A stretch of DNA of 64,000 nt from Gordonia shandongensis DSM 45094 (GTDB taxonomy: Bacteria > Actinomycetota > Actinomycetes > Mycobacteriales > Mycobacteriaceae): NCBI RefSeq assembly GCF_000423025.1, contig NZ_AUHE01000018.1, positions 1-64,000 of the forward strand, written 5' to 3'. The notes under the pieces are model-generated. The model had not been told where the DNA came from and did not search any database. It saw nothing but the letters and a program-made list of their open reading frames with translations. Position numbers and translations under genes: made by a program. Each line of letters starts with the position of its first letter. The first letter of the stretch is position 1. Positions 55,687-64,000 of this stretch are shown here, one piece after another.

Positions 55687-55917
55687 GGGTTCATTCCGTC
55701 ATCGATTAGGCGTTGATCCTCTCACGATCCGCCGACGCAGTGACGAATCTCCCGAGGAGTTCCAGGGTCGTGAATCGCGCGCCGTCCGGCGCAGGCGAGT
55801 CATCGAGAGAACCTCATGCAGACCGTCGACACGGCTGCCACCGGAGTACCGAAGACCCGTGACCTTTTTCCGCAGGGGACGATCCCTGCCGTTCGAACCG
55901 TGCCAGGAGGCATGACC

Positions 55918-56079
55918 ATGCGTACCACCACCATCTCACCGACCATCGCCGACGACCTGACCGCACTGGATCCCAAGCAGACCGTGTGGTTTCAGATCGA
56001 CGACGCGACCGGCTTCTACGTGACCGTCGAGGAATTCCTCGCCGTCGCACGCTCGCAGACGGCTGCCGCCGCTGCCTGA
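55918..56079 (+). CDS. Small hypothetical protein, 53 residues
   Basis: ATG 55918 follows an ideal AGGAGG (55905-55910) at seven bases. ATG 55912 in the same frame is too close to it. The product is soluble and begins MRTTTISPTIADDL. The middle QTVWFQIDDATGFYVTVEEF looks like a compact beta-strand pair, and the end is Ala-rich. With the strong promoter and long leader upstream it looks like a real, well-expressed gene. No family recognised. Confidence 0.65.
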   Translation: MRTTTISPTIADDLTALDPKQTVWFQIDDATGFYVTVEEFLAVARSQTAAAAA

Positions 56080-56081
56080 CT

Positions 56082-56113
56082 CCGGGCGAACCTGAAGCCG
56101 GGCGAACCTGAAG
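56082..56113. repeat. Two exact 16-bp tandem repeats
   Basis: CCGGGCGAACCTGAAG occurs twice in a row, directly after the stop of the 53-codon gene. Confidence 0.9.
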
Positions 56114-56127
56114 CCCGGCAGCGGCGG

Positions 56128-56658
56128 CTACCGAGTTTCCCCGCCGCCGCTCGGTGTCTTCCGACTCGCCTTCGCCGCGCCCCAGTGGACCACGCTCGAG
56201 AAGAGTTGAAAGATGCCGACGACGAGCGAGACCGCGGCGAGCGCACTCGCGCCGCCTTGGATGTCAACGGACACGTCGAAGACGTCGTCGGTCAGCAACG
56301 CCGAACCGGCGGCGACGATCAGACACACCCAGGTGCGCCGCAGCGCCGCGGTGGCCTTGCTGTAGCACTGGGCGTTCGCCGCGGCGTCCAATGCGATCCG
56401 CGACCGCAGCTCCACTTCCGCGGCCATCTTCTCGCGACCGGCGACCGACTCGTCGAGTGCGGCGAGGATCTGGATGTCGTCGCGCAGCATGCGATGCGCG
56501 CGTGCCGCCCCGAGCCCGGCGAGGGCGTGGGGGATGGCCGCGACGATCGCGGTGCCGATCGCCACCGCCGCGACCGCCGTGACGGTCGACAGGATCTGCG
56601 CGGTCGGGACGGAAACCAGGGAGTGTTCGATCGGCGCCGTGAGCATCGTTGCTGTCAT
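56128..56658 (-). CDS. Hypothetical membrane protein
   Basis: The 176-residue protein has a first hydrophobic pair (about 23-46, [21 protein letters not shown]), a helical, charged middle (about 50-100, [20 protein letters not shown]) and two further helices (about 108-122 and 138-158). ATG 56658 starts [12 protein letters not shown]. An upstream extension to 56757 would be Arg/Ser-rich. No family recognised. It is divergent from folD. Confidence 0.6.
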   Translation of the reverse strand: MTATMLTAPIEHSLVSVPTAQILSTVTAVAAVAIGTAIVAAIPHALAGLGAARAHRMLRDDIQILAALDESVAGREKMAAEVELRSRIALDAAANAQCYSKATAALRRTWVCLIVAAGSALLTDDVFDVSVDIQGGASALAAVSLVVGIFQLFSSVVHWGAAKASRKTPSGGGETR

Positions 56659-56813
56659 GGTGCGAGTGTGGTCCACGGATCGGCACGGCGGGGGACTCCC
56701 ACGCCGAGACCGGACTATTCGGTCATCGGATGCGGTGGCGCGGACGCCGTCGGCCACGCCCGATCGGCGGTCCGGGTGGGATCGGCGGGACGCCAGTGGA
56801 AGAATGGAGCCCC

Positions 56814-57677
56814 GTGACGGCGATTCGACTGGACGGCAAACTCACCCGCGACGAGATCTTCACCGACCTGACGGCCCGCGTGGAGCGGCTGGCGGAGGCC
56901 GGCATCACCCCCGGCCTGGGCACCATTCTGGTCGGCGACGACCCCGGATCCCGCTCGTACGTGAAGGGCAAGCACTCCGACTGCGCCAAGGTCGGCATCG
57001 CGTCCATCCGCAAGGACCTGCCCGCGGACGCGAGCGCCGACGACCTCGACGCCGCGATCGACGAACTCAACGCCGACCCCGCCTGCACCGGGTACATCGT
57101 CCAACTCCCGCTGCCCGCTCATCTCGACGAGAACGCGGCGCTCGAACGCATCGCTCCCGAGAAGGACGCAGACGGCCTGCACCCGATCAATCTCGGTCGC
57201 CTCGTCCTCGGCAAGGCCTCGACGCTGCCGTGCACGCCCCGGGGCGTCATCCACCTGCTGCGCCGCTACGACATCCCCCTCGACGGTGCGCGCGTGGCCG
57301 TCGTCGGCCGCGGCGTGACGATCGGTCGCCCCATCGGCCTGCTGCTCACGCGGCGCAGTGAGAACGCCACCGTGACCCTGTGCCACACCGGAACCCGCGA
57401 TCTGGCCGCGGAGGTGGGCCGCGCGGACATCGTGGTCGCCGCCGCCGGGGTCGGACACCTGATCACCCCCGACATGGTGAAGCCGGGCGCCGCGGTCGTC
57501 GACGTGGGCGTCAGCCGCGTCGACGGAAAGCTCACCGGCGACGTGCACCCCGACGTGTGGGACGTTGCCGGCGCGGTGTCGCCGAACCCCGGCGGGGTGG
57601 GGCCGCTGACGCGGGCCTTCCTGCTGGCGAACGTCGTGGAACGGGCCGAGTCGCAGGCCGCGGACGGACGCCGATGA
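56814..57677 (+). CDS. folD: Bifunctional methylenetetrahydrofolate dehydrogenase/cyclohydrolase
   Basis: The 287-residue enzyme interconverts methylene-, methenyl- and formyl-tetrahydrofolate using NADP+. It shows [17 protein letters not shown] with the catalytic Lys, [26 protein letters not shown], the nucleotide loop [13 protein letters not shown] and the terminal [14 protein letters not shown]. The start is GTG 56814. It overlaps the downstream DUF3017 gene by ATGA, as Rv3356c-Rv3355c do. Confidence 0.95.
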   Translation: MTAIRLDGKLTRDEIFTDLTARVERLAEAGITPGLGTILVGDDPGSRSYVKGKHSDCAKVGIASIRKDLPADASADDLDAAIDELNADPACTGYIVQLPLPAHLDENAALERIAPEKDADGLHPINLGRLVLGKASTLPCTPRGVIHLLRRYDIPLDGARVAVVGRGVTIGRPIGLLLTRRSENATVTLCHTGTRDLAAEVGRADIVVAAAGVGHLITPDMVKPGAAVVDVGVSRVDGKLTGDVHPDVWDVAGAVSPNPGGVGPLTRAFLLANVVERAESQAADGRR

Positions 57678-58006
57678 CCCCCGTCGATCCGACTGCCACC
57701 GGAGACGTCGAGTCGGTGCGTCGCGCACGCCGCCTCCACCGCTTCATCGTCGGGATCCCGTACTACATCGTGCTGTCGGTGATCCTCGTCGGCGTGGTCC
57801 TGGTCGTGATCGACCGTTGGCGCCGCGGCACCTTCGTCTGCGGATCGGCACTCATCCTGGGGGCCGTCTTCCGCGCCTTCCTGCCGTCGGGTCGCGTCGG
57901 TCTGCTGCAGGTGCGCAGCCGAGTGTTCGACGTCGTCGCCATGGGTGCGATGGGCGCCGCGGTCCTGTGGCTGTCGACGTCCATCGACTCGCTGGGGACG
58001 GCCTGA
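57674..58006 (+). CDS. DUF3017 membrane protein
   Basis: The 110-residue protein has three helices (about 27-46, 56-68 and 88-104) around [20 protein letters not shown], the core of the DUF3017 family found after folD in actinobacteria. ATG 57674 overlaps the folD stop. Function unknown. Confidence 0.85.
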   Translation: MTPVDPTATGDVESVRRARRLHRFIVGIPYYIVLSVILVGVVLVVIDRWRRGTFVCGSALILGAVFRAFLPSGRVGLLQVRSRVFDVVAMGAMGAAVLWLSTSIDSLGTA

Positions 58007-58022
58007 GGGCGGTCGGCTAACG

Positions 58023-59174
58023 TCAGGCCCGCGGCCCGGACAGGTCGAGGGTCTCCGCGAGAAGCGCCGCGACCGGCTCCTTCTCGGTGAGGAAACCGTC
58101 GTGGCCCGCAGCGGATCGGATGATGCGCAGACCGCCGACGCAGTTCCCCAGTTCGCGGGCGATCTCCTCCTGCTGGGCCAGCGGATACAGGCGGTCGGAG
58201 TCGACGCCCCCGACGATGGTGGGCACATCGCAGCCCGCCAGGGCGGCGGCCACGCCGCCGCGGCCGCGGCCGACATCGTGATTGTTGAGGACTTCGCTGA
58301 GCTGTACGTAGGCGCCGGGATCGAAGCGGGTGCCCAGCTTGTGCGCCTGATGCTCGAGGTAGCTCGTGATCGCATAACGGCCGCCGGCGAGCGGATGCTC
58401 ACCGTCCTGCGGGTGATTCGCGAAGCGCGCGTCGAGTTCCGCGTCGCTCCGATAACTCAGGTGTGCGATCCGTCGAGCGATGCCCATCCCGGTCAGCGGT
58501 GTGCGACCCGACTCGTAGTAGTCGCCGCCGAGCCAGTCCGGATCGGCCGTGATCGCCGCGATCTGCGTGGTCTGGGTGCCGATCTGATCGGCACTCGCTC
58601 GCGCGCCGACGGCCAGGACGAGAGACGCCGCCACCCGATCGGGGTGGGTGACCTGCCATTCCAGGACGCGGGCCCCGCCCATCGAGCCGCCGGCGATCGC
58701 GGCGAACCGGGGGATGCCGGCGCGCGTGAACGCCGCGGCCTCGGCTCGCACCAGGTCGCGGACGGTCAGCCGCGGAAACCGCGACCCCCATGGGCGTCCG
58801 TCCGGGGCCGACGCCCCCGGACCGGTGGAGCCGTAGCATCCGCCGATCGCGTTGGGGGCCACGACGCACCACTCGTCGGTGTCGACGGCACAACCCGGAC
58901 CGATGAGTCCGTCCCACCAGCCGGTCATCGAGAAACGCTCGTCGGCGGGCCCGGTGACGTGGGAGTTCCCGGTCAACGCGTGCAACGCGAGGACCACGTT
59001 GTCGCGCGCCGCGGTCGGGGTGCCCCACTTCTGGAAGGTGACGGTGACGTTCGGCAGCTCGGCACCGGAGTCGAGTGCCAGAGCGCCGATCGAGACCGCG
59101 GTCTGCGACCCGTCGGGGAGATCCTCCCAGTCGGGGTCGCTCACCGTCGTGGCGGCGTCGATGTCGACCGACAC
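58023..59174 (-). CDS. metX: Homoserine O-acetyltransferase
   Basis: The 383-residue alpha/beta-hydrolase enzyme acetylates homoserine for methionine synthesis. It has the acyl-enzyme Ser in AIAGGSMGGARVLEW (near 160), the Asp in GGVDSDRLYPLAQQEE and the His in SAAGHDGFL. ALTGNSHVTGP is also family-typical. It lies 34 bases after metY on the same strand, so both should be under the SAM-IV riboswitch. Confidence 0.94.
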   Translation of the reverse strand: MSVDIDAATTVSDPDWEDLPDGSQTAVSIGALALDSGAELPNVTVTFQKWGTPTAARDNVVLALHALTGNSHVTGPADERFSMTGWWDGLIGPGCAVDTDEWCVVAPNAIGGCYGSTGPGASAPDGRPWGSRFPRLTVRDLVRAEAAAFTRAGIPRFAAIAGGSMGGARVLEWQVTHPDRVAASLVLAVGARASADQIGTQTTQIAAITADPDWLGGDYYESGRTPLTGMGIARRIAHLSYRSDAELDARFANHPQDGEHPLAGGRYAITSYLEHQAHKLGTRFDPGAYVQLSEVLNNHDVGRGRGGVAAALAGCDVPTIVGGVDSDRLYPLAQQEEIARELGNCVGGLRIIRSAAGHDGFLTEKEPVAALLAETLDLSGPRA

Positions 59175-59208
59175 CGGCCGTCTCCTTCCGTCGAAGTGGT
59201 TGCGAGTG

Positions 59209-60516
59209 TCAGGCGCCGGCGGCGGCCGTGAACCCCTCGGCCAGGTCGGCCAGGATGTCGTCGATGCCCTCGATGCCGACGGCCAGCCGGACGAGGCCCG
59301 GGGTGACGCCCGCGGCGAGCTGATCCTCGGCGGACAGCTGGCTGTGGGTCGTCGACGCCGGGTGGATCACCAGCGACCGGACGTCACCGATGTTGGCGAC
59401 GTGGCTGTGCAGCTTCAGCGCGTTGACGAACGCCTTGCCCGCTTCCACGCCGCCCTCGATCTCGAACGACACGATGGCGCCGGCACCCTTCGGCATGATC
59501 CGCTGGGCGAGCTCGTAGTACGGCGACGACTTCAGTCCGGCGTACGAGACGGAGGTGACCTGCTGGTGGCCTTCGAGGTAATCGGCGACCTTCTGCGCGT
59601 TCTCGACGTGCCGCTCCACACGCAGGCTCAGGGTCTCGATGCCCTGGGCGAGGAGGAAGGCGTTGAACGGGGCGATGGCCGCACCGGTGTCGCGGAGCAG
59701 CTGCACGCGTGCCTTGAGCGCGTAGGCGGGTGCGCCCAGATCCGCGTAGACGACGCCGTTGTAGCTCGGGTCGGGAGTGGTGAATCCGGGGAACAGATCC
59801 TGACCGTCGCGCTGGACGCGCCAGTCGAAGGTGCCGCCGTCGATGATGACGCCGCCGATCGCGGTGCCGTGGCCGCCGATGTACTTGGTGGCCGAGTGGA
59901 CCACGACGTCGGCGCCGTGGGCGATCGGGTTGAGCAGGTACGGGGTGGCGACGGTGTTGTCGACGATCAGCGGGAGGCTGTTGTCGTGGGCGACCGAGGC
60001 GAGTCCGTCGATGTCGAGGATCTGGTTGTGGGGGTTCGAGATGGTCTCGGCGAACACCGCGCGGGTGTTCGGCTTGATCGCGGCGCGCCACGACTCGAGG
60101 TCGTCGGGATCCTCGACGAAGGTCACCTCGATGCCGAACTTCGGCAGGGTGTGCTGGAAGAGGTTGTAGGTGCCGCCGTACACGCGCGGGCTGGAGACGA
60201 CGTGGCCGCCGGCCTCGACGATGTTCTGGATCGCGTAGGTGGTCGCCGCCATCCCCGAGGCGACCAGCAGTGCCGCGACGCCGCCGCCCAGGGCCGCGAG
60301 CCGCTGCTCGGTGGTGTCCTGGGTGGGGTTCATGATGCGGGTGTAGATGTTGCCGGGCTCGGCCAGCGCGAACAGGTTGGCCGCGTGGTCGGTGTCGTCG
60401 AAGACGAACGAGGTGGTCTGGTAGATCGGCAGGGCGCGCGCCTTGGCGGTCGCGTCGACGACCTGTCCTGCGTGAACCTGGTTGGTCTCGAAACTCCACT
60501 GGGAGGCGTCAGACAT
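59209..60516 (-). CDS. metY: O-acetylhomoserine sulfhydrylase
   Basis: The 435-residue PLP enzyme (Cys/Met metabolism family) makes homocysteine from O-acetylhomoserine and sulfide. It shows PIYQTTSFVFDDTDHAANLF, the YTRIMNPTQDTTEQRLAALG phosphate site, the PLP lysine in VVHSATKYIGGHGTAIGG and C-terminal RSLVIHPASTTHSQL. ATG 60516 is chosen. GTG 60528 and ATG 60525 remain possible. A SAM-IV riboswitch and a hairpin precede it, giving SAM feedback on metY-metX. Confidence 0.94.
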   Translation of the reverse strand: MSDASQWSFETNQVHAGQVVDATAKARALPIYQTTSFVFDDTDHAANLFALAEPGNIYTRIMNPTQDTTEQRLAALGGGVAALLVASGMAATTYAIQNIVEAGGHVVSSPRVYGGTYNLFQHTLPKFGIEVTFVEDPDDLESWRAAIKPNTRAVFAETISNPHNQILDIDGLASVAHDNSLPLIVDNTVATPYLLNPIAHGADVVVHSATKYIGGHGTAIGGVIIDGGTFDWRVQRDGQDLFPGFTTPDPSYNGVVYADLGAPAYALKARVQLLRDTGAAIAPFNAFLLAQGIETLSLRVERHVENAQKVADYLEGHQQVTSVSYAGLKSSPYYELAQRIMPKGAGAIVSFEIEGGVEAGKAFVNALKLHSHVANIGDVRSLVIHPASTTHSQLSAEDQLAAGVTPGLVRLAVGIEGIDDILADLAEGFTAAAGA

Positions 60517-60582
60517 GGACGGCATCACTTTCTTGGTCGGGGGCCGCCGTGCGCCCCGGGGCGGGCGGCGGCGTTCGCTCCA

Positions 60583-60601
60583 GGGTCCGACCTTCGGACC
60601 C
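60583..60601 (-). terminator. Expression-platform hairpin of the metY riboswitch
   Basis: GGGTCCGA and TCGGACCC pair perfectly with a three-base loop, directly downstream of the SAM-IV aptamer on the minus strand and about 65 bases before the metY start. It may terminate transcription or pair alternatively with the aptamer. Confidence 0.65.
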
Positions 60602-60716
60602 GCGCTTGCTGCGGCGACGGGGTTGTCGCAGCCAGGTCATCACCCGGAGCACCCCACCGCGGTTGGAGGGTTGCCGGTCAGCAAGCCGGGGCTCAGTGCT
60701 GACGCTCATGACCTGA
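60602..60716 (-). ncRNA. SAM-IV riboswitch
   Basis: Read on the minus strand, the element starts GGTCATGAGCGTCAGC and contains AGCCCCGGCTTGCTGACCGG, CAACCCTCCAACCGCGGTGG and GGTGCTCCGGGTGATGACC. These are the conserved core segments of the actinobacterial SAM-IV class, and the closing helix GGTCAT/ATGACC is intact. A TATACC -10-like box on the same strand (60724-60729) fits a start just before the aptamer. SAM binding is expected to lower metY-metX expression. Confidence 0.9.
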
Positions 60717-60910
60717 TGGTGAGGGTATATCAGCCGCCGAAGACGCCCGAAACGGACTGGGGTCCACTGGGTGAAACCCTTCCCAACCGCCGCGTGCTGT
60801 GCTAGGACGGGTGAATTCTCTCCGACGCTCCGGTGACCGAGTGGAGAACGGTTGCCCACATCGTCGACGCGGGTGGCCGGCGGCGACATCGGTGGGGGAA
60901 GATCGTCGTC

Positions 60911-61462
60911 GTGACTTCATCGCCTGCACCGTCCGGTGCGTCGTCCCCGCTCTCCCCGCGTGCAGTTCGCGCCGTCGCGCTGCCGGCGGTGTGCTCGGCT
61001 CTGGTCGTCGGCGGCGTCGCCGTGGCGCCCGCCACGGCTCACGCTCAGGCCCCGGCCCCGGCTGCCGCTCACGCTCAGATCCCGGCCGCCGCTCAGGCTC
61101 AGGTCCCGGCCCCGGCGCAGACTTCGGTCGACGCGCCGAATCCCGCGCCTGCCCGCACCCCCGAGCGTGACCGGACCCCCGAGCGTGACCGGCCGGTGGA
61201 CCGAGACTGGACGACGGACCCGTTGAGCATCGACGCGTCGGTGACCGTCGGCGGCGTCCTCCAGGTCGACGTCGCGCGCGACTGGGGTCGCAGCGACGAC
61301 CTCACCGTCGGCGTCACGGTCGGCGCGGGACTCGACCCGGACGGTCGTGACGCGCCGGTTCTGGTCCCGCCGACCGAGCTCGGGCACGTGGAGGCGACGT
61401 TCCCGATGCTCGATTCGCGGCGGCTGCTCGACATCGCCTTGACCGCCGTCGGATGGGCGTGA
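60911..61462 (+). CDS. Secreted hypothetical protein with Ala/Pro-rich repeats
   Basis: The 183-residue protein begins with GTG 60911. A signal peptide spans about residues 12-44 ([20 protein letters not shown], cleavage after Ala-His-Ala). A repetitive AHAQAPAPAAAHAQIP-type region follows, then an exact 18-bp duplication giving RTPERDRTPERDR. The last 80 residues form a compact domain (DPLSIDASVTVGGVLQVDVA, RRLLDIALTAVGWA). No family recognised. A cell-wall or exported role is likely. Confidence 0.65.
   Translation: MTSSPAPSGASSPLSPRAVRAVALPAVCSALVVGGVAVAPATAHAQAPAPAAAHAQIPAAAQAQVPAPAQTSVDAPNPAPARTPERDRTPERDRPVDRDWTTDPLSIDASVTVGGVLQVDVARDWGRSDDLTVGVTVGAGLDPDGRDAPVLVPPTELGHVEATFPMLDSRRLLDIALTAVGWA
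61157..61192. repeat. Two exact 18-bp tandem repeats in a secreted-protein gene
   Basis: ACCCCCGAGCGTGACCGG occurs twice in succession, in frame. Confidence 0.9.
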
Positions 61463-61748
61463 CGCGGGTTTGCACGATCGCTCGGTCGCATGGGGGCGAT
61501 GAGATATGCTCGGTAAACAGTACGGCCGTTCTATTAAGTGCTGCTCAGCGTGGAGTGGCCGGGCGTACTACCTTGGACGTGAATAGTGCGCCGGGTCACT
61601 GATTCGGCGCGGTGAATACATCAGACAGCTAAGTCATCAGACTAGGGGTGCGGGACCACCACGTGAGATCCACGTCGGGCCCGGATTCCGCAGAGGAGCC
61701 GCGCGGCACACAGAGCGCGGTCGACCGCCGAGGAGGGCACTGAGCCAT

Positions 61749-62966
61749 ATGGGCAAGATCAAGGTCGAGGGCACCGTCGTCGAACTCGACGGCGACGAGA
61801 TGACGCGGATCATCTGGCAGTTCATCAAGGAGAAGTTGATCCACCCGTACCTCGACGTCAACCTCGAGTACTACGACCTCGGCGTCGAGCACCGCGACGC
61901 CACCGACGACCAGGTCACGGTCGACTCGGCGCATGCGATCCAGAAGCACGGCGTCGGCGTCAAATGCGCGACGATCACCCCCGACGAGGCGCGCGTCGAG
62001 GAGTTCGGCCTCAAGCAGATGTGGCGCTCGCCCAACGGCACCATCCGCAACATCCTCGGCGGCACCATCTTCCGCGCACCGATCCTGATCTCGAACGTTC
62101 CGCGGCTCGTCCCGGGCTGGACCAAGCCCGTCGTCGTCGGCCGCCACGCGTTCGGCGACCAGTACCGCGCGACCGACTTCAAGGTCCCCTCGGCCGGCAC
62201 GGTCACCATCACCTACACCCCGGACGACGGCAGTGAGCCCATCGAGCACGAGATCGTGAAGATCCCGGACGAGGGCGGCGTCGTCATGGGCATGTACAAC
62301 TTCAACAAGTCCATCGAGGACTTCGCGCGCGCATCGTTCAACTACGGATTGCAGCGCAACTACCCGGTGTACCTGTCGACCAAGAACACGATCCTCAAGG
62401 CGTACGACGGCGCATTCAAGGACATCTTCCAGGACGTCTTCGATCGCGAGTTCAAGAGCGAGTTCGACGCCGCCGGCCTGCACTACGAGCACCGGCTCAT
62501 CGACGACATGGTGGCCTCCTCGCTCAAGTGGGAGGGCGGCTACGTCTGGGCGTGCAAGAACTACGACGGCGACGTCCAGTCCGACACCGTCGCGCAGGGG
62601 TACGGCTCGCTGGGGCTGATGACCTCGGTGCTGATGACCCCGGACGGCAAGACCTGCGAGGCCGAGGCGGCGCACGGCACCGTCACCCGCCACTACCGTC
62701 AGCACCAGCAGGGCAAGCCGACCTCGACCAACCCGATCGCGTCGATCTTCGCCTGGACGCGCGGACTCGACCACCGCGGCAAGCTCGACAACACCCCCGA
62801 GGTGCGAGAGTTCGCCGAGCAGCTCGAGGACGTGGTCATCAAGACCGTCGAGTCCGGCAAGATGACAAAGGATCTCGCGCTCCTGGTCGGCGGGGACCAG
62901 TCGTACCTGACCACCGAGGAGTTCCTCGGCGCGCTCGACGAGAATCTGCAGATCGCCCGCCGCTGA
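61749..62966 (+). CDS. icd: NADP-dependent isocitrate dehydrogenase
   Basis: The 405-residue homodimeric-type enzyme makes 2-oxoglutarate and NADPH in the TCA cycle. It shows [13 protein letters not shown], the substrate loop [20 protein letters not shown], the metal-binding region [20 protein letters not shown] and [16 protein letters not shown] for NADP. Length and motifs match Icd1 (Rv3339c). The 286 bases upstream hold no gene and should contain its promoter. A strong palindrome terminates it. Confidence 0.96.
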   Translation: MGKIKVEGTVVELDGDEMTRIIWQFIKEKLIHPYLDVNLEYYDLGVEHRDATDDQVTVDSAHAIQKHGVGVKCATITPDEARVEEFGLKQMWRSPNGTIRNILGGTIFRAPILISNVPRLVPGWTKPVVVGRHAFGDQYRATDFKVPSAGTVTITYTPDDGSEPIEHEIVKIPDEGGVVMGMYNFNKSIEDFARASFNYGLQRNYPVYLSTKNTILKAYDGAFKDIFQDVFDREFKSEFDAAGLHYEHRLIDDMVASSLKWEGGYVWACKNYDGDVQSDTVAQGYGSLGLMTSVLMTPDGKTCEAEAAHGTVTRHYRQHQQGKPTSTNPIASIFAWTRGLDHRGKLDNTPEVREFAEQLEDVVIKTVESGKMTKDLALLVGGDQSYLTTEEFLGALDENLQIARR

Positions 62967-63004
62967 CCGCACGGCGACGACGATCGCCGACCGCACCGTG
63001 ATAC

Positions 63005-63042
63005 GAGACCGGCCCCGTTCCGATCGGAACGGGGCCGGTCTC
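63005..63042. terminator. icd terminator, 38-base perfect palindrome
   Basis: The 19-base arms beginning GAGACCGGCCCCGTTCCGA are exactly self-complementary around the centre at 63023/63024. It lies between icd and the convergent symporter genes and can end transcripts from both sides. No T run is present. Confidence 0.88.
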
Positions 63043-63073
63043 GCGTCGGTCGCGGGCCGCGACGGGGACCGCG

Positions 63074-63205
63074 TCAGATGATGGTGCGTCCCTCGTCGCG
63101 GGCCTTGCGCCACTCCCGGTAGAAGCCGCGGACGATCACCGACAGCGTTCCCAGGGTGAGCACGGGCCACACCAGGACGTACAGGGTCAACCAGAACTCG
63201 CTCAT
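63074..63205 (-). CDS. Small subunit of a sodium:solute symporter, 43 residues
   Basis: The peptide begins MSEFWLTLYVLVWPVLTLGT, forms one membrane helix and ends REWRKARDEGRTII. This is the pattern of the putative transporter small subunit found after certain SSS-family symporters in actinobacteria. Its ATG shares one base with the symporter stop (TGATG). Confidence 0.75.
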   Translation of the reverse strand: MSEFWLTLYVLVWPVLTLGTLSVIVRGFYREWRKARDEGRTII

Positions 63206-64000
63206 CAGATCTTCTCCTTGTCGGTGTCGAGGTCCGTGTCGCGGTCGTCGTCGGTGTCGTCGACGGCGACACCCGAACCGGTGGTGACGGCGGCAGGCGC
63301 GGTCGCGTGTTCCGCACCCAGGTCGACGTCGATCTCGTGACGATCATCGAAGTCGCCGGTCGTCTCGGCGATGACGGCGAAGTCGAAGCGTCTCGTCGTG
63401 TTCGCCATCGTGATCGCCAGGCACACCAGGGTGCTGACCGCGTACGCCACCAGCGACCCGGACAGCACGGCGTACTGGTGCAGGAACCCGATGCTGAACG
63501 GCGCGATGGCGATCGGCGCGATGACGCCCACCGCGATCGCGGGTCGCAGCCCGAGGAAACCGAACACCATGAGGCCGGCGACGACGCCGACACCGATCGT
63601 CGAGAGCACGTCGACGACCACACCGAAGCCGCCGTCGAGCGAGACCCACTCGAACCGGACCGGCAGGAACACCGCGACCGCGGTCACCACCGCCACGCTG
63701 AACGCCAGGTTGGTGACCCGGTTCCAGTAGAAGCTCGTGATGACGGGGAACACGAGTGCACCCCACAGGGCGCCGACGAACACCAGGAGGTCGAGGATGT
63801 TGAAACTCGACCCGGCGAAGTACATCGCCGTCACCGTCGCCACGATCATCGTGATGCGGCCGATGAAGACCATCTTGCGGGGGTCGGCGTGCCTGCGCCC
63901 CACCTGCTGTCCGTAGATGTCGGCCATCACGATCGACGCCAGCGCCGTCATGTCGGCGTCGGCGGTCGACGAGAGCGAACCGATGATCATGATGAAGAAC
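63205..64000 (-). CDS. Sodium:solute symporter (SSS family), 5' end beyond window
   Basis: The visible C-terminal 264 residues contain SLSSTADADMTALASIVMAD, a core sodium-site helix of SSS proteins, then about seven further helices (FNILDLLVFVGALWGALVFP, GLMVFGFLGL and others) and an acidic, cytoplasmic tail of about 50 residues rich in Asp/Thr. The N-terminal part lies outside the window. The ligand is unknown. It is coupled to the 43-residue gene downstream. Confidence 0.82.
   Translation of the reverse strand, partial: FFIMIIGSLSSTADADMTALASIVMADIYGQQVGRRHADPRKMVFIGRITMIVATVTAMYFAGSSFNILDLLVFVGALWGALVFPVITSFYWNRVTNLAFSVAVVTAVAVFLPVRFEWVSLDGGFGVVVDVLSTIGVGVVAGLMVFGFLGLRPAIAVGVIAPIAIAPFSIGFLHQYAVLSGSLVAYAVSTLVCLAITMANTTRRFDFAVIAETTGDFDDRHEIDVDLGAEHATAPAAVTTGSGVAVDDTDDDRDTDLDTDKEKI

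Overview
The window is high-G+C actinobacterial chromosome. Gene content and order place it in the mycolic-acid-bearing Mycobacteriales, most like Gordonia or a near relative. The evidence is an MspA-family porin, an ESX (type VII) EccC ATPase, WhiB3, SigD/RsdA, the ImuA'/ImuB/DnaE2 mutasome and a SAM-IV riboswitch. Much of the order follows the Mycobacterium tuberculosis Rv3447c-Rv3339c region: eccC4, Rv3446c-like, rplM-rpsI-glmM, glmS, nnr, alr, tsaE-tsaB-rimI-tsaD, groES, whiB3, Rv3415c-like, sigD-rsdA, guaB2-guaB3, choD, guaA, imuA'-imuB, dnaE2, trmL, folD, metX-metY, icd. The genus assignment is inference. Gene starts are often GTG or TTG, and genes often overlap by 1-4 bases.

Layout. 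1-7.8 kb: an mspA-type porin cut by the left edge, then a reduced ESX-4 locus (eccC with a disrupted 5' end, an Rv3446c-like partner, no esxT/esxU pair), small membrane proteins and a YceI protein. 7.9-21.5 kb: housekeeping block of ribosomal proteins L13/S9, amino-sugar synthesis (glmM, glmS), metabolite repair (nnr), alanine racemase, the tRNA t6A set (tsaE, tsaB, tsaD) with rimI, and groES under a CIRCE element without an adjacent groEL. 21.5-25.1 kb: whiB3, a helical-repeat-like protein, sigD and its anti-sigma factor. 25.1-31.3 kb: guanine nucleotide synthesis (guaB, guaB3), cholesterol oxidase choD behind a palindromic operator, and a cysK-cysE cysteine operon. 31.7-35.3 kb: a bioY-bioM-bioN biotin ECF transporter, a four-repeat DivIVA-domain protein and a DMT-family exporter.

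35.3-36.8 kb is the most accessory-looking part. It holds three tandem micro-ORFs (31, 23 and 13 codons) with good ribosome-binding sites or ATGA coupling, a second mspA gene reduced to fragments in three frames, and a lower-G+C tail overlapping a small membrane-protein gene. 36.9-44.8 kb: guaA, a divergent PspC-protein/PspC-histidine-kinase/response-regulator module, a serine/threonine kinase, a radical-SAM-family homologue that has lost its cluster cysteines, and a membrane protein. 45-53.8 kb: the SOS mutasome (imuA', imuB, dnaE2) with LexA boxes, enclosing a D-threonine-aldolase-type enzyme and an AcrA1-type reductase. 53.8-64 kb: citrate synthase, trmL, folD, the metY-metX operon behind a SAM-IV riboswitch, icd, and a sodium:solute symporter with its 43-residue partner running off the right edge.

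A feature of the whole window is the abundance of short tandem duplications with 15-18 bp units, in intergenic DNA, leaders and variable protein tails. I saw no tRNA, rRNA, insertion sequence, prophage or CRISPR array.
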